Assembly: GCA_964454675.1 (NCBI GenBank)
Contig: CAYVUB010000005.1
Coordinates: forward strand, 58,799-122,798
DNA: 64,000 bases
Direction of reading: 5' to 3'
DNA from: CAYVUB01 sp964454675
GTDB taxonomy: Bacteria > Bacteroidota > Bacteroidia > Flavobacteriales > Flavobacteriaceae
Position 1 is the stretch's first letter. Every line of letters begins with the position of its first letter. Below, piece after piece: positions 9,068 through 17,458 of the stretch. The translations under genes were made by a program, and so were the position numbers. Under the pieces are notes generated by a model, which did not search any database, had not been told where the DNA came from, and saw only the letters and a program-made list of their open reading frames with translations.

Positions 9068-9092
9068 TTTTGTTTCTTTTGTTTCAGGTTTC
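9068..9092 (-). repeat. 25-bp dispersed repeat, copy 1
   Basis: On the minus strand this begins GAAACCTGAAAC and is identical over 25 bp to 20130-20154 on the plus strand. It lies between two convergent genes. Neighbouring words (AGTCATAAAGTC, ATGTCGAA) also recur nearby, at 9150-9161 and 9162-9169 as reverse complements. Confidence 0.7.
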
Positions 9093-9174
9093 AAGTTTCA
9101 TCTGAGTTGTACTTAGCCTTTTTACCTATTTAAGTTGAATGCCCGTTACGACTTTATGACTTTCGACATTACGA

Positions 9175-11109
9175 TTACATTTTCTTAAACAAAATAACGG
9201 TTTTGTTAAAATCGGAAGCAGCATTAATAACGTTTCTGAATTCTTCGTACTGACTTAGTTCGTATTCGTTGGTTTTATAAAATTCCTGAATAGTAATAAC
9301 GATTTTGCCGTTTTTCAATTCATAACCCGATTCAAACTTAGCAAGTATTGCACCGTTAGATTTTGAAACGTATTTTTCAAAAATATTAAGACTTTCCAGT
9401 CCTTCGGTGGTGTAGCCTTCGGGAATTTCGACGGTAATCGTGTAATCATACTGGTTAGGGTACTGCATTTCAATAGGGTTGACACGTTTGGTTTCCTGAT
9501 ACAATTCGCTTTGCGTGCCAATAACTTTACCAACCTGAAATAAATAGCTGTTACCGGCTTCTTCTATAAGGGATTCTGACGTGGTTGTGCTGTTTACAAT
9601 AAACGGCAGGTTGTATTGGGTTTGGTTGATGTCGTTGTTGCCGGTGCTGTAACTTTCCACAATTTTGTCTTCAATGCCCGAGCCTGTCAGGTAATCTTTA
9701 AAACTGTTGATATCGGCTTCTGATGATAAACTCAAAATTGCTCTGTGAGTTGCGGCCCAATGCCCTGTATATTGCTGATTTTGTGTTAATGTGGCACTCT
9801 CAAGCTCGTCATCAAAAGTAATATCCATAACGCGTATAATGCGGCTGAAGTTTGGATCTGCCTGAATGATTTTTGTGAAATAATATTCATAAGTTTCTTT
9901 GATAAACAACCCATAGTTGCCAAGAATGTTGAATGGGGCTTCGCTTACACGGTATTCAATGCGGTCTGGTGCAATGTATTTATCTTCTTTCGGCAGATAG
10001 ATTAAAAACTCACGCAGCATACCCGGGATAAAAAAATCGGGGTCAAATTTATGTGTAAACCTGTTGGCGGTAATGACAATTTCGTACTCAATTTCTGCGG
10101 CTTTAAGGTAATGCGCATACGCTTTAAGAATGCCGTAATCGCTGGCGGTTCGGTTTCTGAGGATGTAGTTGATGTCGGTCAGTTCTTCGTTGTTGTTTTT
10201 TACAACGGTAAAGTTTGATTTTATGTAATTGTCAATATGTGAGGCTTTTTCAAACAGTGACACTTCTGCTTTGTCTTTCAGGATTTCGGCGATGTCGTTT
10301 TTTGCAAGCGTATTGGCTCTTTCGGGAAAAAATTGTTCGCCAACGTTGTTCACAACATTATTCCAGAACATGTCTTGTGTGATGGTTTGACCTTTGGGAT
10401 AGCATTGGTATGCCACAGCTATTTTATTGGCATTGGGTGTAGAGTATTCTTCTTCTACCATTGCGGGAATATCTGTAATGATAATCTGTTTTGCAGTTTT
10501 CCTGTCAATTTTGATAGTTTCAAATATTTTTGCTGTGCGGTAGGCTTTTATTTCAGAATTTAAACCGTCGGTAATGTATATAAATTCGGCTTTTTTAATT
10601 GGGTAATTTCCTTGTATAGTTTCTGAACCAAACAGGTCATAATCCAGTTGGGTCGTGTAAAGCACTTCAATTTCCGAGTCTTTTTCGACACCTTCAATAG
10701 CAAAAATTTTAAAATCGCCGTATTCATCCACATTGTTTACTTCTTTGATATTGTCTTTGTTAAGCAACGTGATTTTTCCTGTTTTTGAAATGGTACGGGC
10801 TTTAATCTCTACAACATTTTTTACGTTGTACATAGGGATATAAACGGTATTGTGACGGCTTATGCCTTTTTCGTCATTTACTTTTGTGATGGTATGAAAG
10901 GTTTCAAATACCAGTGGTACTCCTTCGGTTTCCGGTAAGTAGTATTCTACCACATTTTTTTTCAGGATTCCTATGGAAGATTCTTTGGCTTCATCCTTAG
11001 TGATGGTATGGTGTTTGGGTTTTTCTGCCCAGTTGTATGTTTTGTAAAATTGTGCAAAACTGCTTGTTGCAGTAATGCAAAACAGGATAAAAAGAGAGGT
11101 TCTTAACAT
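9175..11109 (-). CDS. Secreted DUF3857 protein with degenerate transglutaminase domain
   Basis: 644 residues from the ATG at 11109; the longer frame to 11175 has no ATG-led signal peptide, whereas MLRTSLFILFCITATSSFAQ is a clear one. The N-terminal half is a DUF3857 beta domain. The second half follows the transglutaminase-like fold, but where the upstream paralogue has GDCKD this protein has ASDYG (about residues 322-326). The His region is also lost (REFLIYL), while an Asp remains in IAPDR. It is therefore probably not an active enzyme. The start codon overlaps the stop of the upstream paralogue by one base (TAATG). Periplasmic or surface role, exact function unknown. Confidence 0.85.
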   Translation of the reverse strand: MLRTSLFILFCITATSSFAQFYKTYNWAEKPKHHTITKDEAKESSIGILKKNVVEYYLPETEGVPLVFETFHTITKVNDEKGISRHNTVYIPMYNVKNVVEIKARTISKTGKITLLNKDNIKEVNNVDEYGDFKIFAIEGVEKDSEIEVLYTTQLDYDLFGSETIQGNYPIKKAEFIYITDGLNSEIKAYRTAKIFETIKIDRKTAKQIIITDIPAMVEEEYSTPNANKIAVAYQCYPKGQTITQDMFWNNVVNNVGEQFFPERANTLAKNDIAEILKDKAEVSLFEKASHIDNYIKSNFTVVKNNNEELTDINYILRNRTASDYGILKAYAHYLKAAEIEYEIVITANRFTHKFDPDFFIPGMLREFLIYLPKEDKYIAPDRIEYRVSEAPFNILGNYGLFIKETYEYYFTKIIQADPNFSRIIRVMDITFDDELESATLTQNQQYTGHWAATHRAILSLSSEADINSFKDYLTGSGIEDKIVESYSTGNNDINQTQYNLPFIVNSTTTSESLIEEAGNSYLFQVGKVIGTQSELYQETKRVNPIEMQYPNQYDYTITVEIPEGYTTEGLESLNIFEKYVSKSNGAILAKFESGYELKNGKIVITIQEFYKTNEYELSQYEEFRNVINAASDFNKTVILFKKM

Positions 11110-12992
11110 TATATGCGTTCTATTGTTATACTTTTTTTGTAGGCTTTTACGATATTTACTATAAAATCGTTCCACGAGTTAAATTTGTTTGTTTCTATAC
11201 TTAATGTATTTACATAAATGGTTTTATGCTGTACAATGGTATTGTCTTTTTGACTGTAAGTGATGCTAAAACCGTAATCGGGCTGTTCAAAACTCATTGC
11301 TTCGGGTATAAAGCTTGCTTTGTATCCGTCGGGAATTATAAACGTAGTTTCAAAGTTTTTTTGATAGGAATGATCTATTTTTTTGCTGTATTTTTTCTCG
11401 TCAATATTGATTCGGCTTTTTGATAATGCTTTGTCCAGATCAAGATTTATGTAAATTTTGTCGCCTATGGTTTTTGCATAACTGTCAATTGACAAATCAT
11501 AATTAAGCACAAGCGGTGTGTTTTTATTGTCAAAATTGACTCTTTCAAAATTGGTGTAATTGGTTTTGTTGTTGCCAAGTGCCAGCGTGTTGTTTAAAAA
11601 CTCTTCGTCTGTTCGGGTTTCTTTTTTATAGGTGTAATTTACTATAAAATTTACTTTTTCATAACCTGTAAGTTCGCGTTTTTCTGAAACTTTCATAACA
11701 TCGCCTTCCAGAGTTATGGTCGATGATACGATTGTCCGGTTTTTATTTGCAGGTTGTGCCGGTACAGTGATAATCTTGTAATTGTTTTTGTCAATGCCTA
11801 TCAATGCTTCTTTTGTTTGTGTAAAAGCACTTGGCATGCCAAAAGGGACATTGCTGTCTGTGGCATCGAGAAAAATGGTTTCGCCATCAATTATTGCAGT
11901 AGTAATCATGTGATTATCAACTATGGGTGTCGGGACTTCATGATAAGAGTAAGGTCTGTTGCGTGTGCCAATCCAGGTTCTGTAAGCCTCAATTCCTACG
12001 TGGTTAAGCATTTCAAAAAGCAGGTTTGCCATATCTTTACAATCGCCATAACGTTTTTCGCAAACGCTTGATGCGCTTCTTGGGATAAATCCGCCTAAAC
12101 CATCTTCAAAGGCAACATAATTTATATTATCCTGAACCCAGTTAAAAACAGCTTCGGCTTTGTCGTGGTCGTTTGTGAGGTTTTTGGTAACGCTTTCGGC
12201 AATTTGCTGTACTTTGCTTAAATCTTTTTCGTCTATTCTTTCAACAAGCGACGCGTACCATTTGTATAAATCACTGACATCGTTGAGTACCGTATGGGTT
12301 TTACCTTTGTAGGTGTAATCTTTGATGTAAATAATAATATGCGGCGTGTAGTACAAAGGTTCTTCGCTGTCACTTTCGCCTTGATAGGCTTTGGTATTAT
12401 TGGCAGTCCATGTCCAGATATTGGAATCTTTTAACGATTCCTGTTTAAAATCAAGCTGAATATCATTAGTATGGAAGTTGATATAACCTACCGATACATT
12501 TTTTGGGAATTCTATCGAAATCCGGGCACTTTTTGTAGGTACATAAGTTCCAAAACGGAATAACCCCATAAAATGTGGGTCTGAAATAACTTCTTTGTAG
12601 TTTAAATTGGTAATTGCGCCTTGTGTAACTGCGGGAAACGTAAATACTTTAGATTCCTGGTCGCTGTAAAAAATACCGTTGTCAAAAGCACGTTTTGTTT
12701 CGATATAATCTACCGGAATTTTCTTGTCGGTACTCGGGATATACGTGTAAGCATCAATATCTTCTATCTTTGTAAAACTGTCAAAATGCATGGCATCATT
12801 GGCAAAATACAGTTTTCTCGATGTAAGGTATTCGGCTTGTTCACTCACATTTTTAACAATACTGAATTGGTCTTTGTTTATATCTACTTTGATATGTTCA
12901 TGACGCTTTAAATAAATGTAATCTTCTTTTGAAAAATCTTGAGAAAATACAGAAAGTGTTATAAAACAAGATATTATAGCAGGGTATTTCAT
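11109..12992 (-). CDS. Secreted DUF3857 / transglutaminase-like protein
   Basis: 627 residues from the ATG at 12992; the frame can be extended only to a TTG at 13013. A signal peptide (MKYPAIISCFITLSVFSQ) precedes a DUF3857 domain and then a transglutaminase-like core with the full triad: Cys in YGDCKD (about residue 318), His in NHMITTAI (about 361) and Asp in FLDATD (about 376). This architecture is common in Bacteroidota envelopes, possibly acting on peptides or cell-wall material; the substrate is unknown. It is coupled to the degenerate paralogue downstream. Confidence 0.9.
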   Translation of the reverse strand: MKYPAIISCFITLSVFSQDFSKEDYIYLKRHEHIKVDINKDQFSIVKNVSEQAEYLTSRKLYFANDAMHFDSFTKIEDIDAYTYIPSTDKKIPVDYIETKRAFDNGIFYSDQESKVFTFPAVTQGAITNLNYKEVISDPHFMGLFRFGTYVPTKSARISIEFPKNVSVGYINFHTNDIQLDFKQESLKDSNIWTWTANNTKAYQGESDSEEPLYYTPHIIIYIKDYTYKGKTHTVLNDVSDLYKWYASLVERIDEKDLSKVQQIAESVTKNLTNDHDKAEAVFNWVQDNINYVAFEDGLGGFIPRSASSVCEKRYGDCKDMANLLFEMLNHVGIEAYRTWIGTRNRPYSYHEVPTPIVDNHMITTAIIDGETIFLDATDSNVPFGMPSAFTQTKEALIGIDKNNYKIITVPAQPANKNRTIVSSTITLEGDVMKVSEKRELTGYEKVNFIVNYTYKKETRTDEEFLNNTLALGNNKTNYTNFERVNFDNKNTPLVLNYDLSIDSYAKTIGDKIYINLDLDKALSKSRINIDEKKYSKKIDHSYQKNFETTFIIPDGYKASFIPEAMSFEQPDYGFSITYSQKDNTIVQHKTIYVNTLSIETNKFNSWNDFIVNIVKAYKKSITIERI

Positions 12993-13010
12993 TAAGTATA
13001 GCTTAGTTTT

Positions 13011-13018
13011 CAAATATA
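13011..13018 (-). promoter_or_regulatory. Possible -7 box for the DUF3857 pair
   Basis: On the minus strand TATATTTG matches TAnnTTTG, 19 bp upstream of the ATG at 12992. There is no clear TTG at -33. It lies 8 bp from the oppositely directed menE -7 box. Confidence 0.4.
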
Positions 13019-13026
13019 AATCTTTT

Positions 13027-13034
13027 TAACTTTG
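13027..13034 (+). promoter_or_regulatory. Possible -7 box of menE
   Basis: TAACTTTG is a perfect TAnnTTTG match, 45 bp upstream of the menE ATG. The -33 region (TTAGTTTT) is a weak match. Confidence 0.5.
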
Positions 13035-13079
13035 CGGTAGTTAAAAACATCTAAAAATATCAACCAATACCGTACCAAA

Positions 13080-14138
13080 ATGACACCTGCATTTGATAAA
13101 ATTCACTTAAAATTTAAACTCAATTCTAATAATTACAATTTTGACGAACTCAAAGAAGTTGCATACAGCCTTATTAAGGAAGGTGAATATTACGAGCGTG
13201 TTATGGGTGAGTTTTTAATGGACTGGTTAGATAAAAACGATTTTATTGAAGTAAAAACTTCGGGCTCATCAGGACAGCCAAAATTGATAAAAGTGAGTAA
13301 GCAGTCTATGGTAAACTCTGCCATTGCCACCGGAAATTATTTTAAAATGAAGCCGGGAGACAAAGCCTTGCATTGTTTGCCTACTCATTATATTTCGGGT
13401 AAGATGATGCTGGTAAGAGCCATGATTTTGGGATTGGAACTTGATTTTGTTGAACCAACTTCGCAGCCTGTTTTTGATTATGACATTGCTTATGATTTTT
13501 GTGCCGTAATCCCGTTGCAGCTGCAAAATATACTGCCATATCTTGACCGGATAAAAACAGTAATTGTAGGCGGTGCTTCGGTTTCAAAAACTTTGGAAGC
13601 TGCTATTCAGGATTCAAAATCAAAAGTATATGCCACTTATGGAATGACCGAAACCGTGAGTCATATTGCTGTAAAAGCTTTGAACGGAAAATATAAATCG
13701 CCATATTTTAGTGTGTTTCCAAATGTTGTAATTTCACAGGACAATCGAGGCTGCCTGGTGATTGATGCGCCAAAACTGTCAAGCGAAAAAGTGGTTACCA
13801 ACGATATTGTCACCATTCATTCAGATAAAGAATTTGATTTTGTGGGACGATTTGATACTATGATAAATTCGGGCGGTGTCAAGCTGTTTCCCGAGCAGAT
13901 AGAAGCAAAACTGGAAGGGAAAATCGGAGGCAGGTTTTTTATTTCGTCACAAAACGATGAAGCCCTTGGCGAAAAGCTGATATTGATAGTAGAAGGAAAC
14001 GATGTGGCATTGCCAAAGGATGTTTTTGAAGGTTTGGATAAGTTTGAAATCCCGAAAGACGTCTTTGCCATTCCAAAATTTACCGAAACGGCCACCGGTA
14101 AAATCCAACGTAAAAAAACTTTAAAACTGCTCAAATAA
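13080..14138 (+). CDS. menE: o-Succinylbenzoate-CoA ligase MenE
   Basis: 352 residues, the short form usual in flavobacteria; E. coli MenE is about 450. It activates o-succinylbenzoate with ATP and CoA, supplying MenB. The AMP-binding signature TSGSSGQPKLIKV starts at about residue 60. The second motif is YGMTETVSH, and the ATP-binding Asp and hinge are in DFVGRFDTMINSGG. The C-terminal TGKIQRKK carries the catalytic Lys. With menB, menA and menC it covers the later steps; menD, menF and menH are not in the window. Confidence 0.92.
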   Translation: MTPAFDKIHLKFKLNSNNYNFDELKEVAYSLIKEGEYYERVMGEFLMDWLDKNDFIEVKTSGSSGQPKLIKVSKQSMVNSAIATGNYFKMKPGDKALHCLPTHYISGKMMLVRAMILGLELDFVEPTSQPVFDYDIAYDFCAVIPLQLQNILPYLDRIKTVIVGGASVSKTLEAAIQDSKSKVYATYGMTETVSHIAVKALNGKYKSPYFSVFPNVVISQDNRGCLVIDAPKLSSEKVVTNDIVTIHSDKEFDFVGRFDTMINSGGVKLFPEQIEAKLEGKIGGRFFISSQNDEALGEKLILIVEGNDVALPKDVFEGLDKFEIPKDVFAIPKFTETATGKIQRKKTLKLLK

Positions 14139-14232
14139 CCCGTTTACTCATTTAGCCGTACGGTTTACTCATTACAGGTTTCATACAACGTTGACGGTAT
14201 ATAGTTTTACGTAAACTTTTAAAACCATCAAC

Positions 14233-15693
14233 ATGAAACATTTAGTATTACTTGTCTTCGCATTATCAATGATGATGCAGGCTAACGCACAATTTGTCAT
14301 TAAAGGAACCGTAACCTCATCTGGCGACGGATTACCGCTTCCGGGAATAAACGTCATTATTAAAGGCACCACCACAGGAACCCAAACAGATTTTGACGGT
14401 AACTATACCATCACGGCAAAAGCCGGTGATATTCTGGTGTTTAGTTCTGTGGGAATGAAAACTAAAGAAGTTACGGTAGGTAAGGCAACCGTTATCAATG
14501 TAGCTCTTGAAGAGTCGGCAACATTAGAAGAAGTTGTGGTTATGGGATATGGAACTTCGGTAAAAGATAGCCGTAGTAGCGGTATTAAGATAAGAGGAAT
14601 GTCATCTGCTGTAAGTGAATCAAAATCATCAGTATCTTATTCTGGTACGAAAAGTACGTTAGGCGGCCGACAAGCCGAACCGCAATCGGGGCAATTAACA
14701 GCCGGCGAGCTCAATGATATTGAAAAATGGGATGAATGGTTGAAAGCTCTTAAAAGTAATGACTATAAAATGTTGCAGACCAACTGGGGTTTTTATTTGG
14801 AAAATAAAGTTGAAGTTTCTATAAAAGACGAAAATAAAAAAGCCGTAAGCAATATTAAAGTCATATTATATAACGATCAAAATCAGTTAGTAATGAGTGC
14901 TTTGACAGATGCCTTGGGTAAAGCGGTTTTGTACAAAGATTTGAATTCAAAATGTAAAAGTGAATACCATACTGTTCAGGCGTATCAAAACGGCGAAGTT
15001 TTTGGCAAAAAAGTAACATCTCATAAAGTTGTGGATTTTCAGCTGCAACCTGAGAATGTTCAGAATAACCTGGATGTGATGTTTACTATTGATGCTACGG
15101 GTTCTATGGGCGATGAAATGGAATATTTAAAATCAGAATTAAAAAATATCATTACACGTTTGGATAAAAGCATCGAAAAAAAGAGAGTAGCATTAACATT
15201 TTACAGAGATACAGGCGATGAATATGTGGTAAGAGATTTTGATTTTGACACCAATATTGATGCTGTCAAAGAAAATTTATCCAGACAAGTAGCAAGTGGT
15301 GGCGGCGATTATGAAGAAGCTGTTGAGCGCGCGTTGATGGTTTCGATGTCAAAATCGTGGCATACAGATTCAAAAACCAAGTTGTTGTTTTTACTTTTGG
15401 ATGCGCCACCGCACTATACTCAGGAAAATGTTGAGATTATCAAACAGCAAATTAAAATGGCTCAGGAAAAAGGTATCAAAATCATCCCGATAGTAGCCAG
15501 CGGCGCTAATAAAAACGTCGAGTTTTTAATGCGGTTTTTTAGTGTATCAACCAACGGAACCTATGTGTTTTTGACTGATGATAGCGGTATTGGAAATCCG
15601 CACATAAAACCTACAACAGACGACTATAAAGTAGAAAAACTCAATGATTTGATTGTGAGATTGATTGAAAAATATTCTGGGATTAATAGTTGA
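14233..15693 (+). CDS. Secreted VWA-domain protein with SusC-like N-terminus
   Basis: 486 residues. The signal peptide is MKHLVLLVFALSMMMQANAQ. Residues 21-95 form a CarboxypepD_reg-like (DUF4480-type) domain with the classic LPLPGINVIIKGTTTGTQTD and DFDGNYTI. A SusC-like TonB-box-type segment (LEEVVVMGYG, about 98-107) follows, but there is no plug or barrel. A second small beta domain (about 195-270) precedes a von Willebrand A domain from about residue 280, with the MIDAS motif DATGSM (287-292). VWA domains bind metal and protein partners. The combination suggests a periplasmic or surface protein that borrowed the N-terminus of a TonB-dependent receptor. Function unknown. Confidence 0.88.
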   Translation: MKHLVLLVFALSMMMQANAQFVIKGTVTSSGDGLPLPGINVIIKGTTTGTQTDFDGNYTITAKAGDILVFSSVGMKTKEVTVGKATVINVALEESATLEEVVVMGYGTSVKDSRSSGIKIRGMSSAVSESKSSVSYSGTKSTLGGRQAEPQSGQLTAGELNDIEKWDEWLKALKSNDYKMLQTNWGFYLENKVEVSIKDENKKAVSNIKVILYNDQNQLVMSALTDALGKAVLYKDLNSKCKSEYHTVQAYQNGEVFGKKVTSHKVVDFQLQPENVQNNLDVMFTIDATGSMGDEMEYLKSELKNIITRLDKSIEKKRVALTFYRDTGDEYVVRDFDFDTNIDAVKENLSRQVASGGGDYEEAVERALMVSMSKSWHTDSKTKLLFLLLDAPPHYTQENVEIIKQQIKMAQEKGIKIIPIVASGANKNVEFLMRFFSVSTNGTYVFLTDDSGIGNPHIKPTTDDYKVEKLNDLIVRLIEKYSGINS

Positions 15694-15694
15694 T

Positions 15695-15722
15695 AAAAAG
15701 CGGCGTTTTTGCCGCTTTTTTT
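15695..15722. terminator. Bidirectional terminator between VWA gene and 292-aa protein
   Basis: AAAAAGCGGC pairs with GCCGCTTTTT around a GTTTTT loop, with A and T runs on both sides. It lies between two convergent genes and can serve both. Confidence 0.85.
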
Positions 15723-15725
15723 ATG

Positions 15726-16604
15726 TTAATTTGAGTGGCTGAAAAACGGATAATGTCCTATTCTTGCAAAATCTCTTTGAGCCATTTCGTGTTGTTTTTC
15801 AAAAGTTTCCAAAGACGTGCCTTTACAAATCCCGTAAGAATAATGATATTTTAAAATCTCTATATCCAAGGCTGTCAATTTTTTGTTTTCAGAATAGCAG
15901 TTTGAAAAGTAATTTTCACAATCCAAATCGTTCAATAACCTAAAATACCCTAATGATATTATAAAAGCCTTTCTCAATTTATATTGTAATAGTTTTTCGC
16001 TAAAATAGGTTTGAGTATTAAGTCTTACGGTATGTCTGTATATTTGATTGGAGCCGTTCCACCATGAGTAATTTGCCCTTGAATCTTTATTGAAGGTTAA
16101 CTGTGCCTCATATTCATAATCGCCTGTGTAATAAATAATATAGTTGGAATCTTCCAGGCGTTTTACTTCATAAATACGCAAAGAATCCACGTGACCTGCA
16201 ATGGTTTTTGCAAAACTCATCAGGTCTTTTTTTGTTGTTTTTGAAACACTTTTTGAAAAGAAAATTTTAATATCATTTTTCCAGTATTTCATTGTTGTTT
16301 TTTTGTTTACACTATCGGTTGTATGATTAAATGCTGCTTTTTTATAGTAATGCAAAAACGTTGAATCTTTATATTCATAACGCACACTTACCAGGTTTTT
16401 AGGGTGTGGACCATCTAATAAAACCAACGTATCGTTATTGTGAAAAAAGAAGTTTGCCGAATCATTTTTTGTAAGCGGTTTGTCACTATATCTAAGTTTA
16501 TAATGCTTTAACGGCATGTATCTTTTTGCGATAGTGTCAGGCTTATTTTGAGCGGTACAAAATCCGGAAGTGATTAAAAATACAATTAAAATACAGATGC
16601 GCAT
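15726..16604 (-). CDS. Secreted protein, tandem paralogue A (DUF2927-like)
   Basis: 292 residues with a signal peptide (MRICILIVFLITSGFCTAQ). The C-terminal half contains YKLRKAFIISLGYF and TALDIEILKYHYSYGICKGT. These recall the pattern of DUF2927, a family with a predicted protease-like fold, but no HExxH motif is visible. The same pattern appears in the gene just upstream, so the two look like an old tandem duplication. It starts 2 bp after the stop of that gene, so co-translation is likely. Function unknown; the DUF2927 resemblance is by eye only. Confidence 0.75.
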   Translation of the reverse strand: MRICILIVFLITSGFCTAQNKPDTIAKRYMPLKHYKLRYSDKPLTKNDSANFFFHNNDTLVLLDGPHPKNLVSVRYEYKDSTFLHYYKKAAFNHTTDSVNKKTTMKYWKNDIKIFFSKSVSKTTKKDLMSFAKTIAGHVDSLRIYEVKRLEDSNYIIYYTGDYEYEAQLTFNKDSRANYSWWNGSNQIYRHTVRLNTQTYFSEKLLQYKLRKAFIISLGYFRLLNDLDCENYFSNCYSENKKLTALDIEILKYHYSYGICKGTSLETFEKQHEMAQRDFARIGHYPFFSHSN

Positions 16605-16606
16605 GG

Positions 16607-17455
16607 TTAATTCTTATTTACTGTTTTTACCAATTTATCAAAGTCGGTTCCATTGATTTTTTGTTCATATAAAACCGAATAATGCAGTTTTAATATGTCG
16701 ATGTCAAACGGGTTTATTGTTTCGGCAGAAACATATTTTATGTCAAGAAGGCTTTTTTCTTTTGAGAAATAAGGATTTATTAAAAATCGTCCCAAACTTA
16801 AATAAAAACCTTGTTTCAGGTTACTTTCAATGACATTTTCGGGAAGATTATTGATGTTTATCTCTAAAATACAGCCATATATTTGGTTGTGACCATCTGA
16901 TCTGTAATAATAATTAGAATTGTTGAAATAAAATTTTTCTTTTTCTTCTTCTGTTTCAAACGAATAAACGGTTTCGCTAAATTCAAATTCTTTATCTGAA
17001 GTTTTAATAAGATAATTGGCTTCGTCAGGATTGTTGGTAAAACGGATTGTCAAATTAGGAATATCGTTAAGTTGCGAATAAAACGTTTTGAAGTTTTTGG
17101 CAATTTTCTTCGGAATGGTTTTATCGATATAAACTATTACAGGTGCACGCCATTGTATTAAGTAATAAACAGTTTTTGATGTTTCTGTTGAATAGTAGAA
17201 CATAAATTCCTTATATCTGTTTAAAAACAAGCGTTGTTCCTTGTTATTTATTTTTAAATGGTCAAAACTTAAAATAGGTTTTTTTGCAATAAGTGTATCA
17301 TTTGATAAGATGATATAGTCATTTCCATTAATGTTGTTTTTTGATTCTTTAATGGAAACAAATGATTTGCGATATTTTAAAACATCAGATAAACTATCTT
17401 GTGAAAATGCAAATGTTGAGGCAAATACTATTATTATGCGAACAATTGTTTTCAT
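16607..17455 (-). CDS. Secreted protein, tandem paralogue B (DUF2927-like)
   Basis: 282 residues with a signal peptide (MKTIVRIIIVFASTFAFSQ). It parallels the downstream gene: a beta-rich first half, then LNDIPNLTIRFTNNPDEANYLI, NQIYGCILEININ, LKQGFYLSLGRF and NPFDIDILKLHYSVLYE. The two share layout and scattered identities rather than close sequence. It begins 3 bp after the stop of the acyl-CoA carboxylase gene, so the three may form one transcription unit although no metabolic link is evident. Confidence 0.75.
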   Translation of the reverse strand: MKTIVRIIIVFASTFAFSQDSLSDVLKYRKSFVSIKESKNNINGNDYIILSNDTLIAKKPILSFDHLKINNKEQRLFLNRYKEFMFYYSTETSKTVYYLIQWRAPVIVYIDKTIPKKIAKNFKTFYSQLNDIPNLTIRFTNNPDEANYLIKTSDKEFEFSETVYSFETEEEKEKFYFNNSNYYYRSDGHNQIYGCILEININNLPENVIESNLKQGFYLSLGRFLINPYFSKEKSLLDIKYVSAETINPFDIDILKLHYSVLYEQKINGTDFDKLVKTVNKN

Positions 17456-17458
17456 AAC

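Noticed and set aside
9038..9169. Long hairpin between CPBP and DUF3857 genes
   Set aside because: AGTCATAAAGTC and ATGTCGAA recur as reverse complements, but the order of the two words is the same on both sides rather than reversed, so they cannot form one nested stem.
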